This document shows positions 8,936 through 17,737 of a DNA stretch of 64,000 bases, one piece after another. The stretch comes from Candidatus Sulfotelmatobacter sp. (GTDB lineage Bacteria; Vulcanimicrobiota; Vulcanimicrobiia; Vulcanimicrobiales; Vulcanimicrobiaceae). Numbering within the stretch: position 1 is the stretch's first letter; every line of letters starts with the position of its first letter. The stretch is from NCBI GenBank assembly GCA_035504415.1, contig DATJRY010000006.1:97110-161109 (forward strand), written 5' to 3'. The translations under genes were made by a program, and so were the position numbers. Under the pieces are notes generated by a model. The model ran no database searches. It was not told the DNA's origin and worked only from the letters and a program-made list of their open reading frames with translations.

Positions 8936-10249
8936 TCAGAACGTGCGCAAGTATTCTTCGCGCTCCCACGGGTGCACCGCACGGCGGTACCGCTCGTACT
9001 CGGCCAGCTTCGCGTCGCGGAAGGCATGGTAGATGTGATCGCCGAGCGCGCCCCGTACGACCAGGTCGGCGTCGAGCGCGGCGATGGCCTGGCGCAGCGA
9101 CTTCGGCAGCTGCGTGATCCCGTGATCGGCGCGAAAGCGGTCCGACAGATCGTAGGTCGAGCCGGTGAACGGGTCGCCGGGCAGGCTGCGCGAGCGGATG
9201 CCGTCGGCCAGCGATTCGACCAACACGGCCAGCGCGAGATACGGATTGCAGGACGCGTCGGGGCTGCGTACTTCGATCAGCGGCGGTTCGTCACCGAAGG
9301 CCGGCGGCACGCGCACGAGCGCGTTCGCGCTGCGCTGCGACCAGACCGTATAGACGGGCGCGTCCCAGGCCGCGACGAGCCGCTTGTACGAGTTGACGGT
9401 CGGATTGCAGATCGCGGTGAAGCCCGGCGCGTGCTCGAGCAGGCCCGCGATGGCGTGCAGACGGGCGACGTCGTCGACGTCGCCCGTCGCGAAATAGACG
9501 TGCAGCCCGCTGCCGGCCGAGCTCTCGAGCGGCTTGGGCATGAAGGTGGCGTGCAGCCCGAACTGCTGCGCGATGCGCCGCGCGACGTTGCGCACCGTGA
9601 CGAGGCGGTCGGCGATCGACAGGACGCCGGCGGCGGCGAGGTCGAGCTCGTGCTGACCCGCGCCGTGCTCGTGATGCGCGCTCGAGATCGGGATGCCCAT
9701 CGCTTCGAGCGCGACGCTCATCGCCAAACGCGCTTCTTGGCCGCGGTCGCTGGCGGAGAAGTCGAAGTACGAACCGACGTCGGTCGTGCGCGTCGTCGGC
9801 GTCCCGTCCGGTTCTTGCTGGAACAGGTAGAACTCGACCTCGAGCGCGGTCTGCAGCTTCTGAACGACGTCGCCCGCGTCTTCGAGCACGCGCTTGAGCG
9901 TCGTGCGCGGGCAGCCCTCGAAGGGCGTGCCGTCCGGCATCTGGATGTCGCACAGGATGCGCGCTTCGGCTTGGCCGTCCTCGCTCCACGGCAGGATCGT
10001 GAAGGTCGCGGCATCGGGCCGCAAGACCATGTCGATCTCTTCGCCGCGTACGAACCCGTCGATCGAGCCGCCGTCGAAGGTGACCTTGCCGTCGAAGGCG
10101 TGCTCCAGCTCGGAGACCGGGATCGAAACGCTCTTCTGGATGCCGAGGATGTCGACGAAGGCCAGGCGCACCCAACGCACGCCGCGTTCCTTGGCGGTCG
10201 CGAGGACGGAGCGGCGAGCGGCGTTCGCGTCTTTCACGGTCGTGAGCAT
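8936..10249 (-). CDS. Glutamine synthetase family protein
   Basis: A 437-residue type-I GS fold, about the short GSI-alpha length. Active-site pieces are visible: EVEFYLFQ at 137-144, HHEHGAGQHELDL at 192-204, the ATP/Glu region around NPTVNSYKRL, and the C-terminal IEVRSPDASCNPYLA. The N-terminal loop reads FDGGSIDGF where most GlnA have FDGSSI. No NLYDLPPEE-type adenylylation site is seen. The ATG overlaps the stop of the PucR/CdaR-like regulator by 4 bases. This coupling is more typical of gamma-glutamyl ligases in nitrogen-compound use than of the housekeeping enzyme, so the substrate is left open. Confidence 0.85.
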   Translation of the reverse strand: MLTTVKDANAARRSVLATAKERGVRWVRLAFVDILGIQKSVSIPVSELEHAFDGKVTFDGGSIDGFVRGEEIDMVLRPDAATFTILPWSEDGQAEARILCDIQMPDGTPFEGCPRTTLKRVLEDAGDVVQKLQTALEVEFYLFQQEPDGTPTTRTTDVGSYFDFSASDRGQEARLAMSVALEAMGIPISSAHHEHGAGQHELDLAAAGVLSIADRLVTVRNVARRIAQQFGLHATFMPKPLESSAGSGLHVYFATGDVDDVARLHAIAGLLEHAPGFTAICNPTVNSYKRLVAAWDAPVYTVWSQRSANALVRVPPAFGDEPPLIEVRSPDASCNPYLALAVLVESLADGIRSRSLPGDPFTGSTYDLSDRFRADHGITQLPKSLRQAIAALDADLVVRGALGDHIYHAFRDAKLAEYERYRRAVHPWEREEYLRTF

Positions 10250-11481
10250 CAGCCGTCCAGCGCGTCGACGGCGAGCGCCGCGCGCACCGTGAGCTGGTCG
10301 TGCGGCGAGTCGAGGTCGAGTCGGCCGATCTCACCGATCTGGCGCAGGCGATAGAAGACGGTGTGTCGGTGCACGTTGAGTCGCGCGGCGGCCTCCTTGA
10401 TGTTTTGGCCGACGTCGAAGAAGAGCTTGAGCGTCTTCACGAGCTCGGTCTGGTGCTTGTCGTCGTAGGCGCGCAGCGGCTCGAGGATGCGCGTCGAGAA
10501 CGCGCGCCAGTCTTCGCGAGTCGCGCCGTTGCGATGCAGGAGCGGGTACACGCCCAGGTCGTCGTACGGCATGACCCGGCCGCCGCCGAACATCCGCCGC
10601 GCGATCGTCATCGCTTCGCGCGCCTCGTCGACGCTGCGTGCGACCTGTACCATCTCGGCGTGGCGGCCGACGCCGCCGACGATCTTGACCTCGATGCCGG
10701 CGCGCGCGATGCCGCGCGGGATCAGCGTCGCCGCCGTGCGCGCGTTGGAGGCGTCGATCTCGAGCGGCGCCGGGACGAGGAAGAAGAAGCCGGGGCCGCG
10801 CTCGATGACGACCACTTCGCCGGTCCGGGTGCCCAGGACGTCCAGGCACACCCGCCGCAGCTCGGCGTTCTTCTGCGCCGCGACCGACTCGTCGAGCCCC
10901 TCGCCTTCGACCGCCACGGCGACGTAGCCGGGCGCCAGCGCGATGCCGCGCGCCTGCGCGTCCTCGCGCGCTTCGAGCGGGTCCTCGTAGGCCCGCGCCA
11001 AGAGCCGATCCCAGAAGCCGCGGCGCCGCCCCCGTCCGCCGGCCGACTCGCGCGCCAGCTCGACGGCGATCTGGGCGGCGGTCAGGCGGATCATCCCCGG
11101 CGCGTCCTCGGTTTCGCGCGGGCCGGCCGGGAAGACGCTCAGCCAGCCGAGCCGCGCTTCGCCGGCGCGGATCGGATAGGCGCGGGCGCGGGCGTCGGCC
11201 GGCGCCGTCAGAGCGACCGGCTCGGTGCCGTCGACGTCTTTGGGAACCAGGTCGCGCACGGAGGTCGGGATGGCCCGATTGGCGGTCCCGGCTACGGCGA
11301 GATGGCGCCATTGGGCATCCTCGACCAGCACGGCGGCCTCGACCGTCGTCGCGAGGTGCGCCGCGAGCGCCTGCGCTCCGCCGCCGCCGGCTGCGATCCG
11401 GGCGAGCGACTCGGCGTAGGCCAAGAGCGGTTCGGTGCGGTCCCGACGCGGGGACCGCGGGGCGATGGCCTTGTCGTCCAC
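10249..11481 (-). CDS. PucR/CdaR family transcriptional regulator
   Basis: The C-terminus has the PucR-type helix-turn-helix, readable as ETVKTLKLFFDVGQ-like text followed by NIKEAAARLNVHRHTVFYRL. The middle looks like the degenerate GGDEF-like domain of CdaR proteins, and the N-terminus (from about LLAYAESLARIA) like a GAF-type sensor. Such proteins activate catabolic genes in response to small metabolites. The start is uncertain: GTG 11481 is used here, while a GTG at 11568 would add 29 unconserved residues. The gene is translationally coupled to the glutamine-synthetase-like gene and probably controls it. Confidence 0.75.
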   Translation of the reverse strand: MDDKAIAPRSPRRDRTEPLLAYAESLARIAAGGGGAQALAAHLATTVEAAVLVEDAQWRHLAVAGTANRAIPTSVRDLVPKDVDGTEPVALTAPADARARAYPIRAGEARLGWLSVFPAGPRETEDAPGMIRLTAAQIAVELARESAGGRGRRRGFWDRLLARAYEDPLEAREDAQARGIALAPGYVAVAVEGEGLDESVAAQKNAELRRVCLDVLGTRTGEVVVIERGPGFFFLVPAPLEIDASNARTAATLIPRGIARAGIEVKIVGGVGRHAEMVQVARSVDEAREAMTIARRMFGGGRVMPYDDLGVYPLLHRNGATREDWRAFSTRILEPLRAYDDKHQTELVKTLKLFFDVGQNIKEAAARLNVHRHTVFYRLRQIGEIGRLDLDSPHDQLTVRAALAVDALDG

Positions 11482-11594
11482 GAGTCGTGGGCTCTTAGAG
11501 CAAACCGCTTGCGCTCCTTTGGACGTGTGTCGAGAGGAGACACGCAGGGCGCTTTGTGACGCCGGCACGAAGTGCGTCCCATGGAGACGTTCGC

Positions 11595-11930
11595 GTGAGC
11601 TTGTTGACGTTCCACTTGTGGGTCGGCGCGGTGGTGGCCCTGGCCGCGATCGCCGGGATCTGGCGCACCTCCGACCGGCGCATCGCGCTCTACATCGTCA
11701 CGCTGCAGGTCCTGATCGGGATCGTGCTGGTCGTGCAAGGGCTGCGCGCTCCCTCGCTGCACTACGCGCTGGCGATCCTCGGCTTCATCGGCTACATGGT
11801 CGCCAACGCGATGGCCCGCCGCGCCGCCGGCCGCCCCATCGTCCTCGCGACCGCGATCCTCTCGTCGGTGCTGCTGCTGGTCGCGTTCGCGGTCGGCCAC
11901 AGCGCCGTGCAGCACGCGTGGGTTCGCTGA
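11595..11930 (+). CDS. Four-helix small membrane protein of unknown function
   Basis: The GTG at 11595 is preceded by GGAGA at good spacing and gives 111 residues. Four hydrophobic helices fill most of the length, with short basic connectors (WRTSDRR, NAMARRAAGR). Histidines occur at FHLWVG near the N-terminus, at SLHYAL in the middle and at GHSAVQH near the end, which could bind haem or metal, though this is only a suggestion. Divergent from the PucR-like regulator. No family recognised. Confidence 0.6.
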   Translation: MSLLTFHLWVGAVVALAAIAGIWRTSDRRIALYIVTLQVLIGIVLVVQGLRAPSLHYALAILGFIGYMVANAMARRAAGRPIVLATAILSSVLLLVAFAVGHSAVQHAWVR

Positions 11931-11970
11931 CGCGAACCCGTCGCGGTCCTCGCTTCGCTGCGGTCCGCCG

Positions 11971-13269
11971 TTAGCCGGACGGGCTCGACGGGCTGAGGAT
12001 GGTCTGGACGGTGGAGACGACGGTCAGCGCGCCGACGACGGCGACCGTCGCCCACGCGATCGCGTTGAAGGCCCAGTTGTTGACGTAGGTCCCCATCAGC
12101 CGGGGCCGGTTGATCAACAGCAGCATCAGCACCAGCACGATCGGCAGCAACGCGCCGTTGAGCACCTGTGAGTAGAAGATGATCGCGTTCTGCAGCACGT
12201 CGGGCGCGACCAGCACGATGGCGGCGCCGATGACGATCAGGCTGGCGTAGAGCGAGTAGAAGATCGGCGCCTGGCTGAACGAGTTCTCGACCCCCGACTC
12301 GAAGCCGAACGCTTCGCAGACGTAGTACGCCGTCGAGAGCGGCAAGATCGAAGCGGTGAAGATCGCCGCGTTGAGCAGCCCCAACGCGAACAGCAGCGAG
12401 GCGTACTTGCCGGCCAGCGGCTGCAGCGCGGTCGCGACGTCGCCGGCCGTGTTGACCGAGAGCGCGGCCTGATGCGGTCCCAGATGCAGGTTGTGGACGA
12501 AGATCGTCGCTCCGGTCGCGACGATGATGAAGTAGGCGATGACGTCGGTCACGATCGCGCCGGTGATGACGTCGACCCGCGAGTACGGGTACTCCTTGAT
12601 CCGCACGCCCTTCTCGACCACCGCCGACTGGATGTAGAACTGCATCCAGGGCGAGATGGTCGTGCCGATCACGCCGATCGCGGTCAGCACGTAGGCTTGC
12701 GTGGGCTTGAAGTGCGGGACGAAGGTCTGGTGCAAGATCTCGCCCCACGGCGGATGGACGAGGAAACCGCTGACGACGTAGGCCAGGTAGACGAAACAGA
12801 AGGCGAAGAAGATCTTCTCGACCACCCGGTAGTTGCCGCGGGTGACGAGCGTGAAGACCAAGATCGCCGCCAGCGGAACCAGCACGAACTTGGTCAAGAA
12901 CGGCAGGTACTGCTGGAAGACCGGCGAGGCGTAGGCGATGCCGGCGAACTCGGCGGCGGTGTTGCCCAGGTCGCCGAAGACGAACAGCAGCAGCACGATC
13001 GCCGTCACCTTCACGCCGAAGTTCTCGCGGATCAGATCGGCCAGCCCTTTGCCGGTCACGGCGCCCATCCGCGCGCACATCTCCTGCGTCACGATCAGTG
13101 CGATGGTGACCGGGATCAGCAGCCACAGCATCGAGTAACCGAACTGCGCGCCGGCGATCGAGTAGGTCTGGATGCCGCCGACGTCGTTGTCGGCGTTGGC
13201 CGTGATGATGCCCGGGCCGATGATCGAGAAGAACATCAGCAGCGAGCGCCACAGGGACGGGCGCTTCAC
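11971..13269 (-). CDS. Nramp family divalent metal transporter
   Basis: A 432-residue protein with about eleven membrane segments. It begins with the Nramp TM1 pattern IIGPGIITA, followed by NADNDVGG (residues 25-32) in place of the classic DPGN metal site. TM6 reads TTISPWMQFYIQ where MPHN-type sequence is usual, so this belongs to the divergent Nramp-like group rather than canonical MntH. Mn, Fe or Mg are possible substrates. The start lies only 3 bases after the stop of the PRC/MgtE_N/CBS gene. The two therefore probably form one regulated transporter. Confidence 0.85.
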   Translation of the reverse strand: MKRPSLWRSLLMFFSIIGPGIITANADNDVGGIQTYSIAGAQFGYSMLWLLIPVTIALIVTQEMCARMGAVTGKGLADLIRENFGVKVTAIVLLLFVFGDLGNTAAEFAGIAYASPVFQQYLPFLTKFVLVPLAAILVFTLVTRGNYRVVEKIFFAFCFVYLAYVVSGFLVHPPWGEILHQTFVPHFKPTQAYVLTAIGVIGTTISPWMQFYIQSAVVEKGVRIKEYPYSRVDVITGAIVTDVIAYFIIVATGATIFVHNLHLGPHQAALSVNTAGDVATALQPLAGKYASLLFALGLLNAAIFTASILPLSTAYYVCEAFGFESGVENSFSQAPIFYSLYASLIVIGAAIVLVAPDVLQNAIIFYSQVLNGALLPIVLVLMLLLINRPRLMGTYVNNWAFNAIAWATVAVVGALTVVSTVQTILSPSSPSG

Positions 13270-13272
13270 TAC

Positions 13273-14586
13273 TCAGCCGGCCTTTTGCGCGGGACGGTGA
13301 TGACGGGTGAACCGTGGCAGCTTGCGTTTGAGGCGTTCGGGGATGATCGCGTCGATCGCGTCGTCGACGGTGACGATCCCCAGCAGCTTGCCATCGGTGG
13401 AAACGACCGGCACCGCCAGGAGGTCGTAGCGCGCGATGGTGCTGGCGACGTCCTCGGCCGGCGTGTCGGTCGAGACGCTCACCAGGTCGGCTTCCATGAC
13501 GGCGTGGATCGGATCGTCGGGCTTGGAGAGCAGCAGCGTGCGCAAGCTGAGCGCGCCCAGCAGCGTGCGCGCCTGATCGGTCACGTACAGGTAGTAGACG
13601 AACTCGGTCTCGGGACCGATCTCGCGGATCTTCGCGATCGTCGCGTCGACCGTGCGGTGCGGATAGATCCACACGTAGTCGGTCGTCATCAGCCCGCCGG
13701 CGGTGTCTTCGGCGAACTTGGCCAGCTCGCGCAGCTCCTCGGCCGTCTCCGGCTCCATCTCGGCGAGCAGCGCGTTCTGCTTGTCCTCCGGGAGCTCGCC
13801 GAGCAAGTCGGCGGCGTCGTCGGAGTCCATCTCCTCGATGATGTCGGCGGCGCGCTCGGTCCCCAAGTCGTCGATGACCGCGCGCTGCACGTCGGGGTCG
13901 AGGTGCTCGAGCGCGTCGGCCGCGTGCTCGTCGTCGAGCGAGCCGACGACGCGCGCGGCGTCGCGGGCGGAGAGCTCGCTGATGATCTCGGCCAGGTCGG
14001 CGGGCTGGATGCGGCCCAGCCGGCTCTGGCTGACCGAGAGCCGCACCTGCTCGGGGTTGAGGTCGTGCAGCGGCGCCACGTTGTCCCACGCGATCAGCGA
14101 ACGCGGGATGCGGTCCATCAGGCGCGCGGCGATGCGCTGGCCGCCCAAACGCCGCAGCAGGCCGGCCACGCCGATGTCGGCGGCGACGACGCGGATCGCG
14201 TCGGCGGTGCGCGCCAGCTCGAGGTCGTTGATGCGCACGACCTTGCGGCCGTCGACGTCGACGATCTGCTTGTCGAACAGGTCCTCGACCAGGTAGAGGG
14301 CCTGGTCGTCGGGCGGTGCGGGCTCGGTGGGCGCCGCGGTGAGGACGACGGTGCGGTCGGGCTCGATCGCGGCGACCGAGCCCACCGGCGCCAGGCGCAT
14401 CCCGGCCCGGGTCTTGATCGCGATGGCGTCGACCTTGGGGAACGTGTCGTCGGGGTGCTGGACGACGAAATCCGCGACCCGGCCGACCTGCTGGCGGGTA
14501 CCGTCCGGGCGCTCGACGACCGCGGGGCGACCGACCAGTTCGGAGACGAAGCCTTCCTGGAAGCGCGTCTGCGTCGTCGATGCCAC
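13273..14586 (-). CDS. PRC-barrel, MgtE N-domain and CBS protein without a membrane domain
   Basis: A 437-residue soluble protein. Residues about 15-70 and 95-150 look like PRC-barrel units (QQVGRVADFVVQHPDD; IVDVDGRKVVRINDLEL). About 185-290 is an MgtE_N superhelix with acidic repeats such as EEMDSDDAADLLGELPEDK. About 300-420 is a CBS pair ending TVDDAIDAIIPERLKR. In MgtE these domains sense Mg and gate a following membrane domain. Here that domain is missing and the Nramp permease follows after 3 bases. I infer that it senses metal or nucleotide and gates or regulates the permease. Confidence 0.82.
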   Translation of the reverse strand: MASTTQTRFQEGFVSELVGRPAVVERPDGTRQQVGRVADFVVQHPDDTFPKVDAIAIKTRAGMRLAPVGSVAAIEPDRTVVLTAAPTEPAPPDDQALYLVEDLFDKQIVDVDGRKVVRINDLELARTADAIRVVAADIGVAGLLRRLGGQRIAARLMDRIPRSLIAWDNVAPLHDLNPEQVRLSVSQSRLGRIQPADLAEIISELSARDAARVVGSLDDEHAADALEHLDPDVQRAVIDDLGTERAADIIEEMDSDDAADLLGELPEDKQNALLAEMEPETAEELRELAKFAEDTAGGLMTTDYVWIYPHRTVDATIAKIREIGPETEFVYYLYVTDQARTLLGALSLRTLLLSKPDDPIHAVMEADLVSVSTDTPAEDVASTIARYDLLAVPVVSTDGKLLGIVTVDDAIDAIIPERLKRKLPRFTRHHRPAQKAG

Positions 14587-14728
14587 GTCGTCTCCCCCTT
14601 ACCATCAAAAAAGCCGCCGGGTCTCGCTCCCGTCGGCCGCCGCCTCTACCGTGTCCATCGTAACCCCGCCGTCAAGCCGAAGCGAGGGGCGTGAAGCCGC
14701 GGACCGCAGCGGCCGAAACCCTAGGAAG

Positions 14729-15259
14729 ATGACCCCTTCGATCCGGCTCGTGACGGGACTGTCCCTGGCCGCGCTCCTGTGCGCCTGCTCGACCCCCAAG
14801 CCGTCCGCGACCAGCACCCCGACCCCGGCCGGCGGCTCGACGGCAGCCGCGGGCGCGACGCCCGGCGCGGCGGCGACCCCCGTCGGCGTGCCGCCGGCGG
14901 GCACGCCCCAACCGGCGGTCGGACCGCCGAACGCGCCCGTCCCGATCCCCGGCAAGAAGGGGGCGATCCCGCTCGACGCCACCCAGCAGGCCGACCTCGA
15001 CAAGTTCCTGGCGGCCCACCCGGCCCTGCGGCCGCGGCTGCGCTACGCGCTGGCGCTCGGGGACGACAACCGCCGGCACCTGGTCGTCTACGACGGGGGC
15101 GGGCTGAGCGCCGACGGCAAGCGGGCCGGGGTTCACGGGTTCGTCGTCTTCAAGGTGCTCAACACCGACGACGGCTCGCACTACGATCCCGAGGGTGACG
15201 AGCTGATCGCGCCGATCGCGGCCCCGCCCGAGCGGCACATCACCGCCAACAACGTCTGA
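14729..15259 (+). CDS. Lipoprotein of unknown function
   Basis: The ATG is preceded by AGGAAG and gives 176 residues. A lipoprotein signal ends at LAALLCACS. A 60-residue Pro/Thr/Ala/Gly linker follows, then a folded part with polar text such as HPALRPRLRYALALGDDN and LVVYDGGGLSADGKR. The last domain is short and perhaps beta-rich. No family recognised. The gene ends just before a strong hairpin terminator shared with the convergent lipoprotein gene. Confidence 0.65.
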   Translation: MTPSIRLVTGLSLAALLCACSTPKPSATSTPTPAGGSTAAAGATPGAAATPVGVPPAGTPQPAVGPPNAPVPIPGKKGAIPLDATQQADLDKFLAAHPALRPRLRYALALGDDNRRHLVVYDGGGLSADGKRAGVHGFVVFKVLNTDDGSHYDPEGDELIAPIAAPPERHITANNV

Positions 15260-15262
15260 ACG

Positions 15263-15292
15263 AGAAAGGCCACCCCGACGGGTGGCCTTTCT
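15263..15292. terminator. Bidirectional hairpin terminator
   Basis: A perfect 13-bp inverted repeat (AGAAAGGCCACCC, loop CGAC, GGGTGGCCTTTCT) sits between two convergent lipoprotein genes. The arms start with A-rich and end with T-rich sequence, so it can terminate transcription from either side. Confidence 0.85.
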
Positions 15293-15315
15293 GGTTCTCG
15301 ACGGCCCCCCGGCGC

Positions 15316-16329
15316 TCAGCGCGCGGTCGGCGTCGGTGACGGGGTCGGCGTCGCGACCGGGGTCGGACTGGGTGCCGGTGTCGGGCTGCCCGTCGGCGGC
15401 CCGACGGTGGTCAGCGCGGTGCCGAAGCGGTCGTCGACGACCAGGATCACCGCGGACGGGCTCTTGTCCGTGGCCGAGACCGTGGCCGTCAGGGAGCCGG
15501 TCTTCGAGCTGGCCAGCAAGTCGGGGAGGCCGAAGCCGTGCGCCGGCGGGGTACCGAACGTCACCCCGGCGCCGAGCATGAGCGCGGTCAGCGGGCGGCC
15601 CAAGCAGTCGTAGGCGTCGAGCGGGGCGCTTCCACCGGCGGACAGGCCGATCGGCGAGGAGGCCGCGGCCAGCTGGATCTCGTTGACCTGGTACGGGATC
15701 GCCAGCACGTCGGCCGGCCAGTTCCAGGTGAAGAAGACGATCCAGCCGCGGCCCGCGGTGGTCGTGAGCTCGGAGGTGACCGTGATCGACGCGCTGGTCG
15801 CCGTCCCCGAGAACGAGCCGCTCACGCCGGCCACGGACGGCCGGGTGACGGCGGTGAGGATGGGGGCCGCCTGCGTGCCGACGTAGGCCAGCGTGAACGT
15901 CGACGAGCCGAGCGGCTCGATCGCGCCGGCCGGATCGCCGAAGGTGGCCTGCGGATAGTCGGTCGGGTCGCTGCAGAAGTTCAGCTCGGGCACCGACGCG
16001 GTGACCGGGCTCGAGCCGCGGCGCTGGACGCCGGTGAACTGCCAGTTGGCGCAGTCGTTCGAGACGGCGCCGTTCCCGCACGACTGGATCGGCGGCAACT
16101 GCAGCTCGCTCCAGCCGCCGTCGTCATAGGACGAACTGGTCCCGCTGCTCTGCGTGTGCCGGGTCGACGTGTTCAGCTTCGCCAGGATGTGGCGCGCGGC
16201 CGACGACTCGCCGGGACTGCTCGGCCCCGTTTGGTTCGCCGTTCCCGGCGAGGGGGCGATCCCGCCTCCGCCGGCACAACCGGCGAGCAGCAGCAGCGCG
16301 AGCGGCAACGCGAACTTCCTAGCATCCAT
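15316..16329 (-). CDS. Lipoprotein with Pro/Thr repeat tail
   Basis: A 337-residue lipoprotein with signal LALLLLAGC. The body (about residues 70-290) is beta-like and Ser/Thr/Gly-rich, with four cysteines in two clusters (QSCGNGAVSNDCANW; NFCSDPTD), suggesting disulphides outside the cytoplasm. The last 25 residues are PTPAPSPTPVATPTPSP-type repeats, an unstructured tail. Similar low-complexity linkers occur in the lipoproteins at 14729 and 47353. Function unknown. It lies downstream of the flagellin gene on the same strand but is separated by 97 bases. Confidence 0.65.
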   Translation of the reverse strand: MDARKFALPLALLLLAGCAGGGGIAPSPGTANQTGPSSPGESSAARHILAKLNTSTRHTQSSGTSSSYDDGGWSELQLPPIQSCGNGAVSNDCANWQFTGVQRRGSSPVTASVPELNFCSDPTDYPQATFGDPAGAIEPLGSSTFTLAYVGTQAAPILTAVTRPSVAGVSGSFSGTATSASITVTSELTTTAGRGWIVFFTWNWPADVLAIPYQVNEIQLAAASSPIGLSAGGSAPLDAYDCLGRPLTALMLGAGVTFGTPPAHGFGLPDLLASSKTGSLTATVSATDKSPSAVILVVDDRFGTALTTVGPPTGSPTPAPSPTPVATPTPSPTPTAR

Positions 16330-16425
16330 GAGCTATCGTCTCCCTCCAAGGCGGCTGGAGGAAGATTGCCGGGTGACGCCCGACACACCGGCTGGGCGCC
16401 GTAAAGTTTCGGTAAAATCCGTACG

Positions 16426-17667
16426 CTAGACGACGATTGCGTCGGAGACGAGGGTGGCGAAGCTCTGCGCCATCGTTTCCACACCGGCGATGATCCGCTG
16501 CTGGATTTGAACCTGGATTTGATCCTTGGTGAACGCCGTCGTCGCTTGCGCGACGTTGAGGTCTCGGATCGCACTCTCCGAGGCCTGATAGTTGACGGAC
16601 GCCGTGTTGGCGTTGACCGCCGCTTCTTGCAACGAGACGTTCTGCGCACCGACGCGCGCCCGAATGTTGCCGAGATATTGAATGCCGTAGTCGATGCGAT
16701 ATTCCGCCGCGGTATTCATCGTGTCCGAACCCACCACGATGTTGCCGACGCCGAGGTTGTTCGCGGTGACCGCCGGGATGTCGACGGCGATGGTCGATCC
16801 TTCGGCGGAGCCGTCGTTGACGTAGAGGTTGCTGCCGGGCGCTTTCGTTTGCGGCGCGAGGCTGACGACGGTCGCACTCTGACCCACGTCGGCGGCGCTC
16901 AGATTGTTGAAGGCAAACTGCAGGACTTCTTGTCCGTTTTCGTCCGTCTGCGTATATGGCCCGGGGATCGGTCCGAACGCGGGATCGATGAGCACGTTCG
17001 TACCTGCTTGAACCAAGAAGTTCGTGACTTGCGCCGGCCCGAATCCCGGCGACGCGCTCTCCAAGTCGACCGTCACAGAAAGCATATCCGTCGTTGGATC
17101 GTACGAGTTCACAGTGAACGTCTGCTCGATCTCTTCGCTCGTGTCGGTCGAGTTCGTGACGTTGGTCTGCGTCGGGTCGTAGAGCGTCTGTCCCGACGCC
17201 AGCGTCGGATTCGACGAGAACAGCAGCTGGTTGGGCAACGGGAAATCACTCGACGCACTCCCGTCGAGTAGATTACGGCCGTTATACGTCGTGTTCTCGG
17301 AGATCTTGTTGATCTCGAGCGTGAGCTGGGTCAGCTCAACCTGAATGTCCGCTTGATCCTGCGTGCTCTCCAGATCGCTGTTGGCCTGCACCACCAAAGA
17401 CCGCATGCGCTGGAGAATGTCAGAGATCGTCGCCATCGCGCCGTCGGCGATGGTGAGCGCGTTGTTGGCGTCCTGCACTTCCTGAACGCCTTGATCGAGA
17501 CCCATCACCTTGGTCGCAAGCGAAGTCGCGATCGCGAGTCCGCTCGGATCGTCTGCGGCCGTATTGATACGCAGGCCGGAAGAGAGACGCTGTACTTGCG
17601 TCGACAGGTCCGACTGCGTTTGGGCGTTCGCGTTGAGTGCGTAGTTCGCGAACCCCAAGACGTCCAT
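16426..17667 (-). CDS. fliC: Flagellin
   Basis: A 413-residue flagellin. The N-terminal D0/D1 region is readable (LSTQVQRLSSGLRINTAADD; GLAIATSLATKV) and so is the C-terminal one (GAQNVSLQEAAVNANTASVN). A ~180-residue variable beta-rich middle separates them. The N-terminus begins MDVLGFANYALNANAQT instead of the usual MRINTNV, so it is divergent. The ATG at 17667 fits the family start, with GGAGGG a little far upstream. No other flagellar gene is in the window. A sigma28-like promoter lies 70 bases upstream. Confidence 0.9.
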   Translation of the reverse strand: MDVLGFANYALNANAQTQSDLSTQVQRLSSGLRINTAADDPSGLAIATSLATKVMGLDQGVQEVQDANNALTIADGAMATISDILQRMRSLVVQANSDLESTQDQADIQVELTQLTLEINKISENTTYNGRNLLDGSASSDFPLPNQLLFSSNPTLASGQTLYDPTQTNVTNSTDTSEEIEQTFTVNSYDPTTDMLSVTVDLESASPGFGPAQVTNFLVQAGTNVLIDPAFGPIPGPYTQTDENGQEVLQFAFNNLSAADVGQSATVVSLAPQTKAPGSNLYVNDGSAEGSTIAVDIPAVTANNLGVGNIVVGSDTMNTAAEYRIDYGIQYLGNIRARVGAQNVSLQEAAVNANTASVNYQASESAIRDLNVAQATTAFTKDQIQVQIQQRIIAGVETMAQSFATLVSDAIVV

Positions 17668-17713
17668 GGTGATGGTGGCTCTTCCCTCCGTGGAAGCTGC
17701 CCGTCCGTGGGCT

Positions 17714-17729
17714 GGGGTACAGGTACCCC
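17714..17729. promoter_or_regulatory. Palindrome in the flagellin leader
   Basis: GGGGTAC-AG-GTACCCC is a perfect 7-bp inverted repeat just downstream of the predicted flagellin -10 element. It could be an operator or an early hairpin in the flagellin mRNA. Confidence 0.4.
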
Positions 17730-17737
17730 TTCCCACC

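Noticed and set aside
11792..14608. Long minus-strand frame across the Nramp and MgtE_N genes
   Set aside because: Out of frame with both recognised proteins and of shadow composition.
16395..16425. Second sigma28 promoter (TAAAGTTT on the plus strand)
   Set aside because: The -10 matches only about half of GCCGATAA and would drive antisense transcription into flagellin.
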